Shown: piece after piece, positions 26,013 through 34,337 of the stretch
Layout: every line of letters starts with the position of its first letter
Numbering within the stretch: the stretch's first letter is position 1
Assembly (NCBI GenBank): GCA_026982335.1
Contig: JALSHH010000025.1
Span: 1-64,000 of the forward strand
Direction of reading: 5' to 3'
Source: Phycisphaerales bacterium
GTDB taxonomy: Bacteria > Planctomycetota > Phycisphaerae > Phycisphaerales > UBA1924
DNA length: 64,000 bases
Position numbers and translations under genes: made by a program
Notes under the pieces: model-generated
What the model saw: only the letters and a program-made list of their open reading frames with translations
Databases searched by the model: none
What the model was told of the DNA's origin: nothing

Positions 26013-27758
26013 ATGCCTCTTACAAGCGCGCTCTTCGCCGGATTGTCCGGACTCAACGCACAATCCGCTAGGCTCGACATCATCGGGAACAATGTGGCGA
26101 ATGTAAACACGGTTGCATTCAAAAGCTCACGCATGCTCTTTGAGTCGCTCTTCTCGCGAAATATGGGATTTGGGACAAGCCCGAGTGATGCGCGCGGGGG
26201 GGTCAATCCGATGCAGATTGGCAATGGTGTTGGGATTGGGGGGATTCAGCGAGATTTTAGTGCTGCGGGATTTACCGGGACGGGTGATTTGCGTGATATG
26301 GCAATCGACGGCAATGGTTTTTTTCTCGTCCAGCGAGATGGAGCCAACTTCTATACCCGTGCGGGCACATTTCGCCAAGATGCCAACGATAACCTGACCA
26401 CAATTTCGGGTGAAAAGCTGATGGGGTATGCGGTTGACGATGAGTTCAATATTTTGACTGGTCAGCTTTCACCTTTGAGTATTCCCGTCGGCAAGCAAAC
26501 CATCGCCGAAGCGACACGAAATATTGCCATTGTCGGGAATCTCAATAAGGATGGTGATCTGCCAACCCAAGGGTCGATCATTGATTTGCTTGGTACTGAG
26601 ACTGCTGGTTTGTCCACAACAACAGGTGGATTCATTGATGCAACCACTTTGCTCACTGATATCGAAGATCCGGATCAACCTTCGTCGGGGGTGTCGGCTT
26701 TTGTAGTGGGTCAGGTGTTTAATTTTCGTGGGACCAACGGTGCGACACGAGGTGGAACAGATCTTCCTGATGGGCAACTGACCATCACGGCAACGACCAC
26801 GGTTCAAGATTTTATGGATTTTCTTGCTTCCACGATCGGGATTCAGGATACGGGTGCGCCAAATCCAGATGGAAGTACGCCTGGGGTTACTGTTGATCCA
26901 TTGACGGGGGTTATTCAGATCGTAAGCAATGTTGGAACGGTCAATGATTTGCGCATTGCGCCGGGTGATATTGAGTTGCTCGATGTGGATGGATCGTCAT
27001 TGGGCGCTGCGTTTGTGACGGACAAAACTGCATCGGCTGATGGTGAGAGTGTGCGTACGACGATCGTGGGATTTGATTCGCTCGGTGCCGAAGTAACCGC
27101 CAATATAACCATGGTGCTCGATTCAACTCCTGATACCGGACCAATCTGGAGGTATTTCATCGATTCGGAGGATGACACATCGCCGGGGTTTGCACTGACA
27201 ACGGGTACGCTTGAGTTTGACAACAACGGGCAACCCGATCCAGACAATTCTGAGATATCGCTGACGATCAATCGTTCTGATACCGGTGCCGATCCGCTTC
27301 TAAGCTGGACAATTCAACTGATGTCAGAGAAGGGCAATACGACTTCGCTGGCGGCAGCACCATCGAACATGATCGGGCTGACGATGGACGGGCTTCCCCC
27401 GGGAACCCTCGAATCATTTGCTGCTGGTCAAGACGGGGTGATCTTTGGGCGCTTCTCGAACGGAGCGATCAAAACGGTCGGGCAGGTTGTGCTCGCCAAC
27501 TTCACCAACCCGGCCGGGCTGATCGACGAGGGGGGGAATCTGTATTCGACAGGGCCTAACTCCGGGCCCGCGTCGGTTGCGCCTCCGGGTGTGCTCGGAC
27601 TTGGGGGGCTCGTTTCAGGGGCGCTTGAGCAATCCAATGTCGATCTGGGAGAAGAGTTCACCAATATGATCCTGACCTCGACAGGATACTCCGCTTCGTC
27701 GCGGGTGATCCGGACTGCAGACGAGTTGCTCCAGCAACTCTTGGTCTTGGGCCGATAA
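26013..27758 (+). CDS. flgE: Flagellar hook protein FlgE
   Basis: 581 residues. N-terminal rod/hook signature: TSALFAGLSGLNAQSARLDI, IGNNVANVNTVAFKSSRMLF. C-terminal signature: SGALEQSNVDLGEEFTNMIL, TSTGYSASSRVIRTADELLQ. Between them is a Gly/Asp/Thr-rich surface domain longer than in enteric FlgE (about 400 residues), including LRDMAIDGNGFFLVQRDGAN, which is the usual DxxIxGxGFF hook-family block. FlgE polymerises into the hook. AAGGAAA precedes ATG at 26013. The extended D2/D3 region may shape a sheath or rigid hook, but there is nothing specific to support that. Confidence 0.95.
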   Translation: MPLTSALFAGLSGLNAQSARLDIIGNNVANVNTVAFKSSRMLFESLFSRNMGFGTSPSDARGGVNPMQIGNGVGIGGIQRDFSAAGFTGTGDLRDMAIDGNGFFLVQRDGANFYTRAGTFRQDANDNLTTISGEKLMGYAVDDEFNILTGQLSPLSIPVGKQTIAEATRNIAIVGNLNKDGDLPTQGSIIDLLGTETAGLSTTTGGFIDATTLLTDIEDPDQPSSGVSAFVVGQVFNFRGTNGATRGGTDLPDGQLTITATTTVQDFMDFLASTIGIQDTGAPNPDGSTPGVTVDPLTGVIQIVSNVGTVNDLRIAPGDIELLDVDGSSLGAAFVTDKTASADGESVRTTIVGFDSLGAEVTANITMVLDSTPDTGPIWRYFIDSEDDTSPGFALTTGTLEFDNNGQPDPDNSEISLTINRSDTGADPLLSWTIQLMSEKGNTTSLAAAPSNMIGLTMDGLPPGTLESFAAGQDGVIFGRFSNGAIKTVGQVVLANFTNPAGLIDEGGNLYSTGPNSGPASVAPPGVLGLGGLVSGALEQSNVDLGEEFTNMILTSTGYSASSRVIRTADELLQQLLVLGR

Positions 27759-27807
27759 CCAAGGACCCGAGTGAGGCAGGCATGATGCGGGCAGCGAAGG
27801 AATACGG

Positions 27808-28005
27808 ATGATCTCGGTGACACGACTCAATGGGCAGAAGTTTGTGCTCAACGCAGAGTTGATTCGGACGATCGAAGAAAGCCCGGACACGATTATCACA
27901 TTGATCTCTGGCGAGCACCTCGTCGTCCAAGAGCCGAGCAAAGAAATCGTCAAGCGAGTGATCGAGTTCGAGCGGCATCTACGCCGGTTGTGCCCGCCTG
28001 CATAG
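27808..28005 (+). CDS. flbD: FlbD-family small flagellar protein
   Basis: 65 residues: MISVTRLNGQKFVLNAELIR, TIEESPDTIITLISGEHLVV, QEPSKEIVKRVIEFERHLRR. The INxxxI-ExxPDTxIxLxxG pattern is diagnostic for the small FlbD/SwrD family of spirochetes and Firmicutes, unrelated to the Caulobacter regulator of the same name. SwrD raises flagellar torque in Bacillus by increasing MotAB. The location between flgE and motA fits. Here 142 bp separate it from the motA start. Confidence 0.88.
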   Translation: MISVTRLNGQKFVLNAELIRTIEESPDTIITLISGEHLVVQEPSKEIVKRVIEFERHLRRLCPPA

Positions 28006-28147
28006 ACCCAGCGTCCGGATATCCTCATTCCCACGACCCGATTCCACCGATTCCCCCGGTGTCGATAAAGAACGCCATCGTCCACGACGATAAGCCCAAT
28101 GTGTGTTGGTTGCTCGGATGCTTATACCAATGCATGGAGGTTTTTCG

Positions 28148-28930
28148 GTGGATCTAGCTACAGTCATTGGACTTGTTGTTGCGCTGTTGTCGGTCGCCCT
28201 TGCCATTGTGCTCGGAGGTGATCCCCTTGCGCTGATCAACATCCCATCGGTTGTGGTCGTCTTTGGCGGCGCAACGGGGGCCGTGATTTGTGCTTTTCCA
28301 CTTGCCAAAATCCTCAAAGTCCACACCGTGATTCTCAAATCATTCTTCAACAACACTTCGGATATCGGAGAGGTCATCAAGGAGCTTGTGAAGTTTGCCG
28401 AGATCGCTCGGCGCGAGGGGATTTTGAGCCTTGAGAATCATCTCGAGGATATGAAGGAGGAGTTTGTCGTTCGTGGGATCAAGATGGCAGTCGATGGCAC
28501 CGATCCCGAACTCATTCGCGTCATCATGGAAACCGAGCTCGAAGGCATCATGGATCGGCATATGAACGGCAAAATGATGCTTGATCAATTCGCCAAGTAT
28601 GCCCCAGCCTTTGGGATGATCGGGACACTCATGGGGCTGATCTTCATGCTCGGGTCGATGGATGACCCATCTTCGATCGGACCGAGTATGGCGGTGGCAC
28701 TGATTACGACGCTCTATGGGGCGGTGATCGCCAATGTCTTTGCCGGTCCATTGGCCGACAAGCTCTATGCCAATGATCAGCAGGAAGTGTTGCTCAAGAC
28801 GGTCATTATTGCGGGCGTGATGTCGATCCAGTCGGGTGATAATCCTCGCGTGGTCGAGAGCAAGCTCTTGACTTACCTGCCGCCTTCAGAGCGTGTGGGG
28901 GTCTCATCGGAAGATGCCGAGGCAGCGTAA
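28148..28930 (+). CDS. motA: Flagellar stator protein MotA
   Basis: 260 residues from GTG at 28148; GGAGG ends seven bases upstream, so I prefer this to longer in-frame starts at 28103 or 28130. Four membrane helices: DLATVIGLVVALLSVALAIV, INIPSVVVVFGGATGAVICA, then (after a cytoplasmic loop with EIARREGILSLENHLEDMKE) YAPAFGMIGTLMGLIFMLGS and AVALITTLYGAVIANVFAGP. The conserved prolines and the loop arginine/glutamate contact points (family: R90, E98) are in the right region. It forms the A5B2 proton or sodium channel with MotB, next gene after 72 bp. Confidence 0.95.
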   Translation: MDLATVIGLVVALLSVALAIVLGGDPLALINIPSVVVVFGGATGAVICAFPLAKILKVHTVILKSFFNNTSDIGEVIKELVKFAEIARREGILSLENHLEDMKEEFVVRGIKMAVDGTDPELIRVIMETELEGIMDRHMNGKMMLDQFAKYAPAFGMIGTLMGLIFMLGSMDDPSSIGPSMAVALITTLYGAVIANVFAGPLADKLYANDQQEVLLKTVIIAGVMSIQSGDNPRVVESKLLTYLPPSERVGVSSEDAEAA

Positions 28931-29002
28931 AGCCCACGAATGCTCACCAGTGGAACGGGTTATAGCGGGGCATAGTGGGGGAGCGAGGGAAGGAGAGCGA
29001 CG

Positions 29003-29749
29003 ATGCCTGAGAAAAAAAAAGCACCCAAAGCAGAAGTCCCCGAATGGGTGTTGACCTTCGGCGATCTCATGTCGCTCTTGCTCTGCTTCTTCATCCTTCT
29101 GGCAGCATTCTCCGAGATCAAAAAACCACGCGAGTATCAGGACATCATCGAGTCGATCAATGACGCGATGGGGGCCAGTGGCGGGATGGGGCTTGCTCAT
29201 ATCCTCGAACGCATCGACAACTCCATGGTCTCGAACAAGGACGAGCGAGCACAAAGAGACGATAATAAAAGAAGCACCGATGAGAATGTTGTTCCCAATG
29301 TTCCAGGCAAAGAGAGTCAAGTCAGCATTGTTCAAGAGGGAGCTCGCCACGCCATTGGGGCATCAATCGTTTTTGAGGCAGGGAGCTATGAGCTTTCCAG
29401 GCGGGATCAGGACATGATCCGGACCCAGATCGCGCCCAAAATTCGTGGGCTTAACTACATCTGCCCGGTGGTCGGACACGCATGGGGCGTTGAGGAGAAG
29501 CGATCAGGCCTTGGATTCGACGAGTTGGCGTATAAACGGGCTCAGGCGGTAAAGGATTTCTTGGTCCGAGAAGGTGGCGTGGATCCAACGATCCTGCGGG
29601 TTGAATCGGCTGGAAATACGGAACCTATTGAACTCGGGTCGTCATCGGGGCAAGGGGGCGACTCAAATCGCCGAGTTCAGATATACCAGACCGGGCGGAC
29701 GATCGAGCAGACCCATCCGGATCCAAACTTTACAGGCGCGGGCGGATAA
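29003..29749 (+). CDS. motB: Flagellar stator protein MotB
   Basis: 248 residues. Short basic N-terminus, then the single membrane helix EWVLTFGDLMSLLLCFFILL, in which D48-class aspartate (here in FGDLMS) is the ion-carrying residue. A plug/linker follows (EYQDIIESINDAMGASGGMG). The C-terminal OmpA-like peptidoglycan-binding domain has YICPVVGHAWGVEEKRSGLG, LAYKRAQAVKDFLVREGGVD, and the NRRVQI motif. It anchors the stator to peptidoglycan. AAGGAG ends seven bases before ATG at 29003. The PGB domain lacks the usual HTDNTG, having HAWGVEE instead. Confidence 0.9.
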   Translation: MPEKKKAPKAEVPEWVLTFGDLMSLLLCFFILLAAFSEIKKPREYQDIIESINDAMGASGGMGLAHILERIDNSMVSNKDERAQRDDNKRSTDENVVPNVPGKESQVSIVQEGARHAIGASIVFEAGSYELSRRDQDMIRTQIAPKIRGLNYICPVVGHAWGVEEKRSGLGFDELAYKRAQAVKDFLVREGGVDPTILRVESAGNTEPIELGSSSGQGGDSNRRVQIYQTGRTIEQTHPDPNFTGAGG

Positions 29750-29776
29750 CGCGGGCGAGCAAGCTGAGGACATACG

Positions 29777-30316
29777 ATGGCCGACGAAGAAACCCAAGCC
29801 GAAGCAACTGGAGGCGGTGCAGAAGGATCCAAAGGCAACGGCAAACTTAAGATGATGTTGATCGTTGCAGTCATGATGATTGCTGAAGGAGTTGGTGTAT
29901 TTTTTCTTGTGTCATCCATGAGCGGTCCAAAGTCGGTTGCAGCCACCGAGCTCGAAGGGCTTGAAGGTACTGGCGAAGAGGCACCTGTTGAGATTGAACT
30001 GGTCAAAGACCGATTCCAAAACATGCAAACTGGGCGTGTTTGGGAATGGCGAGTTGAGATCTACCTGCGTGTTCGCCAGAAAAATGTTGATGAAATCAAA
30101 GCAATACAGGAGCGAGATGCCGCTTCGATTAAAGAGGGGGTTGCAAGGATCTTTCGCAGGGCGCATGACCGGCATTTGCGGGAACCTGAGCTTGAGACGA
30201 TCACCCGTCAACTCACGACCTACCTCAACACGGTCTTTGGATTTGACGCGGATGGGTTCCCGCGCATTGATCGGGTGATTATCCCTGAATGTAAAGGGTT
30301 CCCCGCCGACGCGTGA
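29777..30316 (+). CDS. fliL: Flagellar basal-body protein FliL
   Basis: 179 residues: acidic N-terminus, membrane helix LKMMLIVAVMMIAEGVGVFF, then a periplasmic stomatin-like fold (VEIELVKDRFQNMQTGRVWE, WRVEIYLRVRQKNVDEIKAI, ELETITRQLTTYLNTVFGFD). FliL surrounds and stabilises the stator. The usual order is fliL-fliM-fliN; here fliL is followed by 161 non-coding bases and then fliN. GAGGA lies upstream of the ATG. Confidence 0.88.
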   Translation: MADEETQAEATGGGAEGSKGNGKLKMMLIVAVMMIAEGVGVFFLVSSMSGPKSVAATELEGLEGTGEEAPVEIELVKDRFQNMQTGRVWEWRVEIYLRVRQKNVDEIKAIQERDAASIKEGVARIFRRAHDRHLREPELETITRQLTTYLNTVFGFDADGFPRIDRVIIPECKGFPADA

Positions 30317-30477
30317 GCGATGGCCGATTGGTGGTGATCGGGCAGGTATTGCGCGTTGGGGGTTATCTTGCGCAGTTGGCGCAAAAGTTGAACATGCAGG
30401 GTATGCGAGGCCGATAACCATCTGTCAGCATCCGGTGTGGTTGCTGTGCGCGATTGTCCATCGATTGAAAGCCACGC

Positions 30478-31095
30478 ATGTCCGACGAAATTGAAAATAC
30501 CCCTTCGCCTGAAGAAGACCAGCCCGATTCTGCTCCTTCGTCCACAGGCGGGACTGAGGGGCAACCTGTTGATGCACAAGAGGATGCACAAGAGGGAGAG
30601 GGTGTTGGTGCTCAAGAGGGGACGCCGACAGAAGATGCTCCGACCAACGATGAAGCGGCTGCTCTTGCTGCTGCGATGGCAGCGGTGAATCAGCTTCAGG
30701 GCGTTGCTGATTCGGTCGCTCCAAGTGATGAAGAGTCTGAGCCTGCAGGGGCTGAGGATATTGCCGATATGTTCGCCCAAGCCCAAACAGAGGCTGAGCC
30801 CTTCGAGGCGCCGGTTTTTGAGGGGGATTCGGAAGGGGGAGCAAAGCAGGGGATTGACCTGCTCTCCGATGTGCACATGAATGTACGCATCGAGCTCGGA
30901 CGCACCAAAATGTTCGTCGAAGATGTGCTCAAGCTCGGCGACGGCGCGGTCGTCGAACTCGACAAACTCGCAGGCGATCCGGTCGATGTCTTTGTTAATG
31001 ATCGCAAGGTTGCCAAGGGCGAGGTGCTTGTGCTCAATGATTTGTTCTGTGTCCGGATCAGCGAGATCGTGGATATCTCGGCAGCGGACGACTAA
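30478..31095 (+). CDS. fliN: Flagellar C-ring protein FliN with a long acidic N-terminus
   Basis: 205 residues. Residues 125-200 are a FliN/SpoA domain: LLSDVHMNVRIELGRTKMFV, EDVLKLGDGAVVELDKLAGD, PVDVFVNDRKVAKGEVLVLN, then FCVRISEI. The first 120 residues are an acidic, Ala/Glu/Gly-rich, probably unfolded segment; it has no CheY-binding LSQxEIDALL motif and no FliM middle domain, so it is not a FliM-FliN fusion. FliN forms the base of the C ring and docks FliH. It is preceded by a 161-bp gap where fliM normally lies. Confidence 0.92.
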   Translation: MSDEIENTPSPEEDQPDSAPSSTGGTEGQPVDAQEDAQEGEGVGAQEGTPTEDAPTNDEAAALAAAMAAVNQLQGVADSVAPSDEESEPAGAEDIADMFAQAQTEAEPFEAPVFEGDSEGGAKQGIDLLSDVHMNVRIELGRTKMFVEDVLKLGDGAVVELDKLAGDPVDVFVNDRKVAKGEVLVLNDLFCVRISEIVDISAADD

Positions 31096-31113
31096 GTGAC
31101 GATCAAACCAGAG

Positions 31114-31130
31114 AGGCGGAGGATCCGCCT
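31114..31130 (+). other. Short perfect hairpin between fliN and fliO
   Basis: AGGCGGA-GGA-TCCGCCT: a 7-bp stem with a 3-base loop in the 56-bp fliN-fliO gap. No T-run follows, so it is not a classical terminator; it could stabilise or process the operon mRNA. Confidence 0.4.
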
Positions 31131-31151
31131 TGCAACTGCCAGGATGGCGAC

Positions 31152-32171
31152 ATGCAAAGAATGACAAGACAAACCCGCCCGCTTGTAAGTGCATTGCTCT
31201 TGGGCACCCTCTGTTCAAGTGGGTTCGCACAGATTGGACCCAACCCGGGGGAAATCCCGTCAGCACGAGTTTCAGTCCCGCTTGAGGGTTTGGCTTCAGC
31301 TCTTCAGGTCACTGATGAGCCGACCGAGATTTCCTCTGCGGATTTGCCTTCACGGAGCGAATCTGTTCGCCCGGCAATCGACGAGTTGCTGCTTTTGGCT
31401 GCCGACGATTTTTCTCGCAAACAAACACAAACGCCTCTGCCTAACGACAGTGTCGTTCGTGATCTCCATGCGGCTTCGGAATCGGAGTCGTTGCCCATTG
31501 GCCTTCCTGCGAAACGATCGGTACTTATTGGCGATGAGGCAGCTTCGGACGAATTGCTCTTTGATGGCGGGGGATATGTGCAAACAATCATCGCGCTCTT
31601 AGGAGTGATTCTGCTTATACTCGGGCTCGGACAGGTCTACAAACGCCTTGCCCGAACGCAAGGCGGGCTCGTGGGACAACTTGGTGCAGGTGGGACAGCC
31701 CCATCGGGGATCCTCGAGGTCATCGGGCGCTATCCAATCTCCAAAGGCATGACGCTGGTGGTGCTCAAGTTCGATCGGCGGGTGCTCTTGCTTTCGCACG
31801 CATCATCGAGCAAAGGCAAGTGGGGGCAGGGTGCGTCGATGCAGGTGCTCTGTGAGCTCTCGGATGCTGAGGATATCGCTTCGATTCTGCTCAAAGCGCG
31901 GAGCGCTTCAGGCGATTCGATCGCCCAGTCCTTCGAGCAGACGCTGCGCGAAGCCGACGAGCTGACCGATGAGCACCTGCGTGGGATTGATACAAGTTAT
32001 AGCGAGGTGAATCCGGTCCGGTTTCCATCGCCGAGAACTGAGCCCGCGCGGACGATTACGACTGCTGAGGGTGATCGGGCCGAACTCTGGTCATCGGGGC
32101 AGAATTCACAGGCGGCTTCGGGTGTGCTCCGCAAACGCCTCGCGTCGATGCGACGGGAGCAGCAAGGGTGA
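31152..32171 (+). CDS. fliO: FliO-like flagellar export-gate assembly protein
   Basis: 339 residues. Signal peptide (PLVSALLLGTLCSSGFAQ), a long polar periplasmic segment, one membrane helix (YVQTIIALLGVILLILGLGQ) followed by the FliO core: VYKRLARTQGGLVGQL, then SGILEVIGRYPISKGMTLVV and LKFDRRVLLLSHASSSKGKW. FliO helps assemble the FliP ring and is not part of the final gate. The size is larger than enteric FliO (about 120), both ends being extended. Its stop overlaps the fliP GTG, and it lies directly upstream of fliPQR, as usual. Confidence 0.8.
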   Translation: MQRMTRQTRPLVSALLLGTLCSSGFAQIGPNPGEIPSARVSVPLEGLASALQVTDEPTEISSADLPSRSESVRPAIDELLLLAADDFSRKQTQTPLPNDSVVRDLHAASESESLPIGLPAKRSVLIGDEAASDELLFDGGGYVQTIIALLGVILLILGLGQVYKRLARTQGGLVGQLGAGGTAPSGILEVIGRYPISKGMTLVVLKFDRRVLLLSHASSSKGKWGQGASMQVLCELSDAEDIASILLKARSASGDSIAQSFEQTLREADELTDEHLRGIDTSYSEVNPVRFPSPRTEPARTITTAEGDRAELWSSGQNSQAASGVLRKRLASMRREQQG

Positions 32172-33247
32172 GCAGGGTGTTTCGTTCCATTTTTTGTGTG
32201 CTGGTGGTGATGATTTCAACCCAGCAGGTCGTTGCGCAAGGGCTTGGTCCCGTGCCGCCTTCATCTCCGCAGGCCAGTTCGGGGCAGACCAACACGGCGC
32301 AGGCAAAACCAACGCCAAGTTCACTCAATGAGTTCAACCCGTTGAACCTGCTTCATGATGCAGGGATGCTTATGCAAGGGGCGGGCAATCTTGGGTCGGA
32401 TGTGAATCCATCGTCGGCTTTGGGTCCACCTTCTCAAGAAGGTGGAATGTCGGTCGCGATCAACATCATGATTTTGTTGACGGTGATTACACTGGTCCCG
32501 TCGATCATGCTGATGACGACGAGCTTTGTGCGCATCATGGTGGTGCTCGCGTTGTTGCGTCAGGCGTTGGGCACACAGTCACTGCCCCCAGCCCAAGTTG
32601 TGACGGGTTTGGCGCTCTTTATGACGATCCTTGTGATGAAGCCGACGATTGATCGGATCTGGACCGATGCGGTGGTGCCATACCAGAACGGGGAAATTCG
32701 TGATATGGAGGTTCTTTGGGATCGTGCATCGAACCCGGTGCGTGATTTTATGTTCGATCAGATCGAAGCCACCGACAACTGGTCGAGCCTCTATATGATT
32801 CTCAATTATCAGGGAATCGATACCTCGGCTCCCGAGACCATCACTCGGGCCGATATCTCGACGACTTCATTAATCCCGGCGTACATGCTCTCCGAGCTCA
32901 AGGTTGCGTTTTTGATGGGATTTCGCGTGTACCTTCCATTTTTAGTGATCGACATGGTGGTGGCAAGCTTGTTGATTTCGATGAGCATGATGATGCTGCC
33001 CCCGGTGATGATCTCGCTGCCGTTCAAGCTGATGTTGTTTGTGATGGTCGATGGATGGTCGTTGATTGTGGGGAGTCTGCTCGAGAGTTTTGTGCAAGAG
33101 GGCGCCGGCCCGCGTGCCAGTGCGGTGACCGCTTCGATGGTGGGGTTGTTTCCTTTGCTTTTGATTTGCCGGGTGATCCATTCGCCTGAGCATGATCCAC
33201 AGGTGCAGGTGGATCCGCATTTGAGGAGAGTTCCCGATGGTTTATGA
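32168..33247 (+). CDS. fliP: Flagellar export-gate protein FliP
   Basis: 359 residues. Cleavable signal (VFRSIFCVLVVMISTQQVVA), a polar region, then the conserved membrane body: INIMILLTVITLVPSIMLMT, TSFVRIMVVLALLRQALGTQ, SLPPAQVVTGLALFMTILVM, and later IPAYMLSELKVAFLMGFRVY, LPFLVIDMVVASLLISMSMM, LPPVMISLPFKLMLFVMVDG. FliP5FliQ4FliR1 form the export channel. The C-terminus is longer than usual, with about 35 extra residues after WSLIVGSLLESF, and the coding region overlaps fliQ by 11 bases. Confidence 0.95.
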   Translation: MSRVFRSIFCVLVVMISTQQVVAQGLGPVPPSSPQASSGQTNTAQAKPTPSSLNEFNPLNLLHDAGMLMQGAGNLGSDVNPSSALGPPSQEGGMSVAINIMILLTVITLVPSIMLMTTSFVRIMVVLALLRQALGTQSLPPAQVVTGLALFMTILVMKPTIDRIWTDAVVPYQNGEIRDMEVLWDRASNPVRDFMFDQIEATDNWSSLYMILNYQGIDTSAPETITRADISTTSLIPAYMLSELKVAFLMGFRVYLPFLVIDMVVASLLISMSMMMLPPVMISLPFKLMLFVMVDGWSLIVGSLLESFVQEGAGPRASAVTASMVGLFPLLLICRVIHSPEHDPQVQVDPHLRRVPDGL

Positions 33248-33494
33248 CGAGTCTTCGATTCAGTTGATCCGCGATGCATTGACGGTGACGCTTAAGATTG
33301 CGGCGCCGCTGTTGGTGATGGGGATGGTCATCGGGTTGATCATCAGCTTGATTCAGTCGGTGACCTCGATCCAAGATCAGACGCTGACCTTTGTGCCCAA
33401 GCTCATCGGGGTGATCCTGCTGGCAATTGTTTTGCTCCCGTGGATCATTGGGCGGATTATCGTGTTCACCGCCGAGATGCTTCAGCTATTTTAG
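33237..33494 (+). CDS. fliQ: Flagellar export-gate protein FliQ
   Basis: 85 residues: SSIQLIRDALTVTLKIAAPL, LVMGMVIGLIISLIQSVTSI, QDQTLTFVPKLIGVILLAIV and LLPWIIGRIIVFTAEML. Two helices with the conserved QDQTL-F-PK segment identify FliQ. Four copies complete the FliPQR export channel. It begins inside the end of fliP, a sign of coupled translation. Confidence 0.95.
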   Translation: MVYDESSIQLIRDALTVTLKIAAPLLVMGMVIGLIISLIQSVTSIQDQTLTFVPKLIGVILLAIVLLPWIIGRIIVFTAEMLQLF

Positions 33495-33524
33495 CATATG
33501 CCCCGGGTATTTTCAGGAGGATCG

Positions 33525-34337
33525 GTGAACGATATCGAGTTCATCTTGGCGCATGGCATCCCGTTTTTTCTGGTACTTACCCGGATCACGGGGGTGTTTT
33601 TGCTGACGCCTTTGGTCACAAGCAACTCGATTCCGACGATTTTTAAAGTCTTATTGGCGTTTATGTTCGCACTGTCGATTTATCCATTTGTGCCCACGGC
33701 GACACTTCCGGCGACGATCGATCTGATGTCGTTGATGCCGATGCTTTTTACCGAATTGCTCATTGGTCTGGTCATTGGGTTGATCGCGGGGATTCCGATG
33801 ATGGCGATCCAGATGGGCGGGTACATCATGGGGTATCAGATGGGGCTTTCGCTGGCGGAGTCGTTCAATCCCGAACTCGACACCAACTCGAGTGTGATCG
33901 GTCAACTGCTGTTTTTTTTGAGCATCTTTATCTATATTTCGGTCGGCGGGCTTGAGACGATCTTTGTGATTCTCGCCGATTCTTTTCATACGATCGGATC
34001 GGGCACCTTTACTGCTGGCGATACGCCTTTGGAACTTTTGATCAATGTGCTGGGATCAGGGTTTGAGCTTGCGCTGCGGGTGGCGTCGCCGATCATTGGG
34101 GTGGTGTCGATGTTGATGATTGCGATGGGGTTTATCATGAAGACGATGCCTCAGATCAATATCATGAGCATCGGGTTCTCGATCCAGATTCTCGCGGGTC
34201 TGAGTATGCTCACGGTGCTGATCGCCACGGTCGGAATGATCGCAGGTGATGAGATGGTTAATGTTCTTGAACTGCTCAATGCCTGGGTCTGGAGCTTCGC
34301 AATGATCGGTGCAGGGGCGGGGGGTGGTCATGGATGA
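33525..34337 (+). CDS. fliR: Flagellar export-gate protein FliR
   Basis: 270 residues from GTG at 33525, preceded by AGGAGG; this start gives VNDIEFILAHGIPFFLVLTR, which fits the FliR beginning. An upstream ATG (33498) would place the Shine-Dalgarno inside the gene. Several membrane helices follow, including TRITGVFLLTPLVTSNSIPT, IGLIAGIPMMAIQMGGYIMG and the Q-MGLS block (YQMGLSLAESFNPELDTNSS), ending INIMSIGFSIQILAGLSMLT. FliR completes the export gate. It overlaps flhB by eight bases. Confidence 0.93.
   Translation: MNDIEFILAHGIPFFLVLTRITGVFLLTPLVTSNSIPTIFKVLLAFMFALSIYPFVPTATLPATIDLMSLMPMLFTELLIGLVIGLIAGIPMMAIQMGGYIMGYQMGLSLAESFNPELDTNSSVIGQLLFFLSIFIYISVGGLETIFVILADSFHTIGSGTFTAGDTPLELLINVLGSGFELALRVASPIIGVVSMLMIAMGFIMKTMPQINIMSIGFSIQILAGLSMLTVLIATVGMIAGDEMVNVLELLNAWVWSFAMIGAGAGGGHG

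Noticed and set aside
27751-27758. GCCGATAA at the end of flgE
   Set aside because: It is made by the last codons and stop (GGC CGA TAA) and has no -35.
30410-30417. GCCGATAA between fliL and fliN as a sigma-28 promoter
   Set aside because: The only -35-like sequence, AAAAGTTG, is 19 bases away, too far for sigma-28. It stays a possible weak site.
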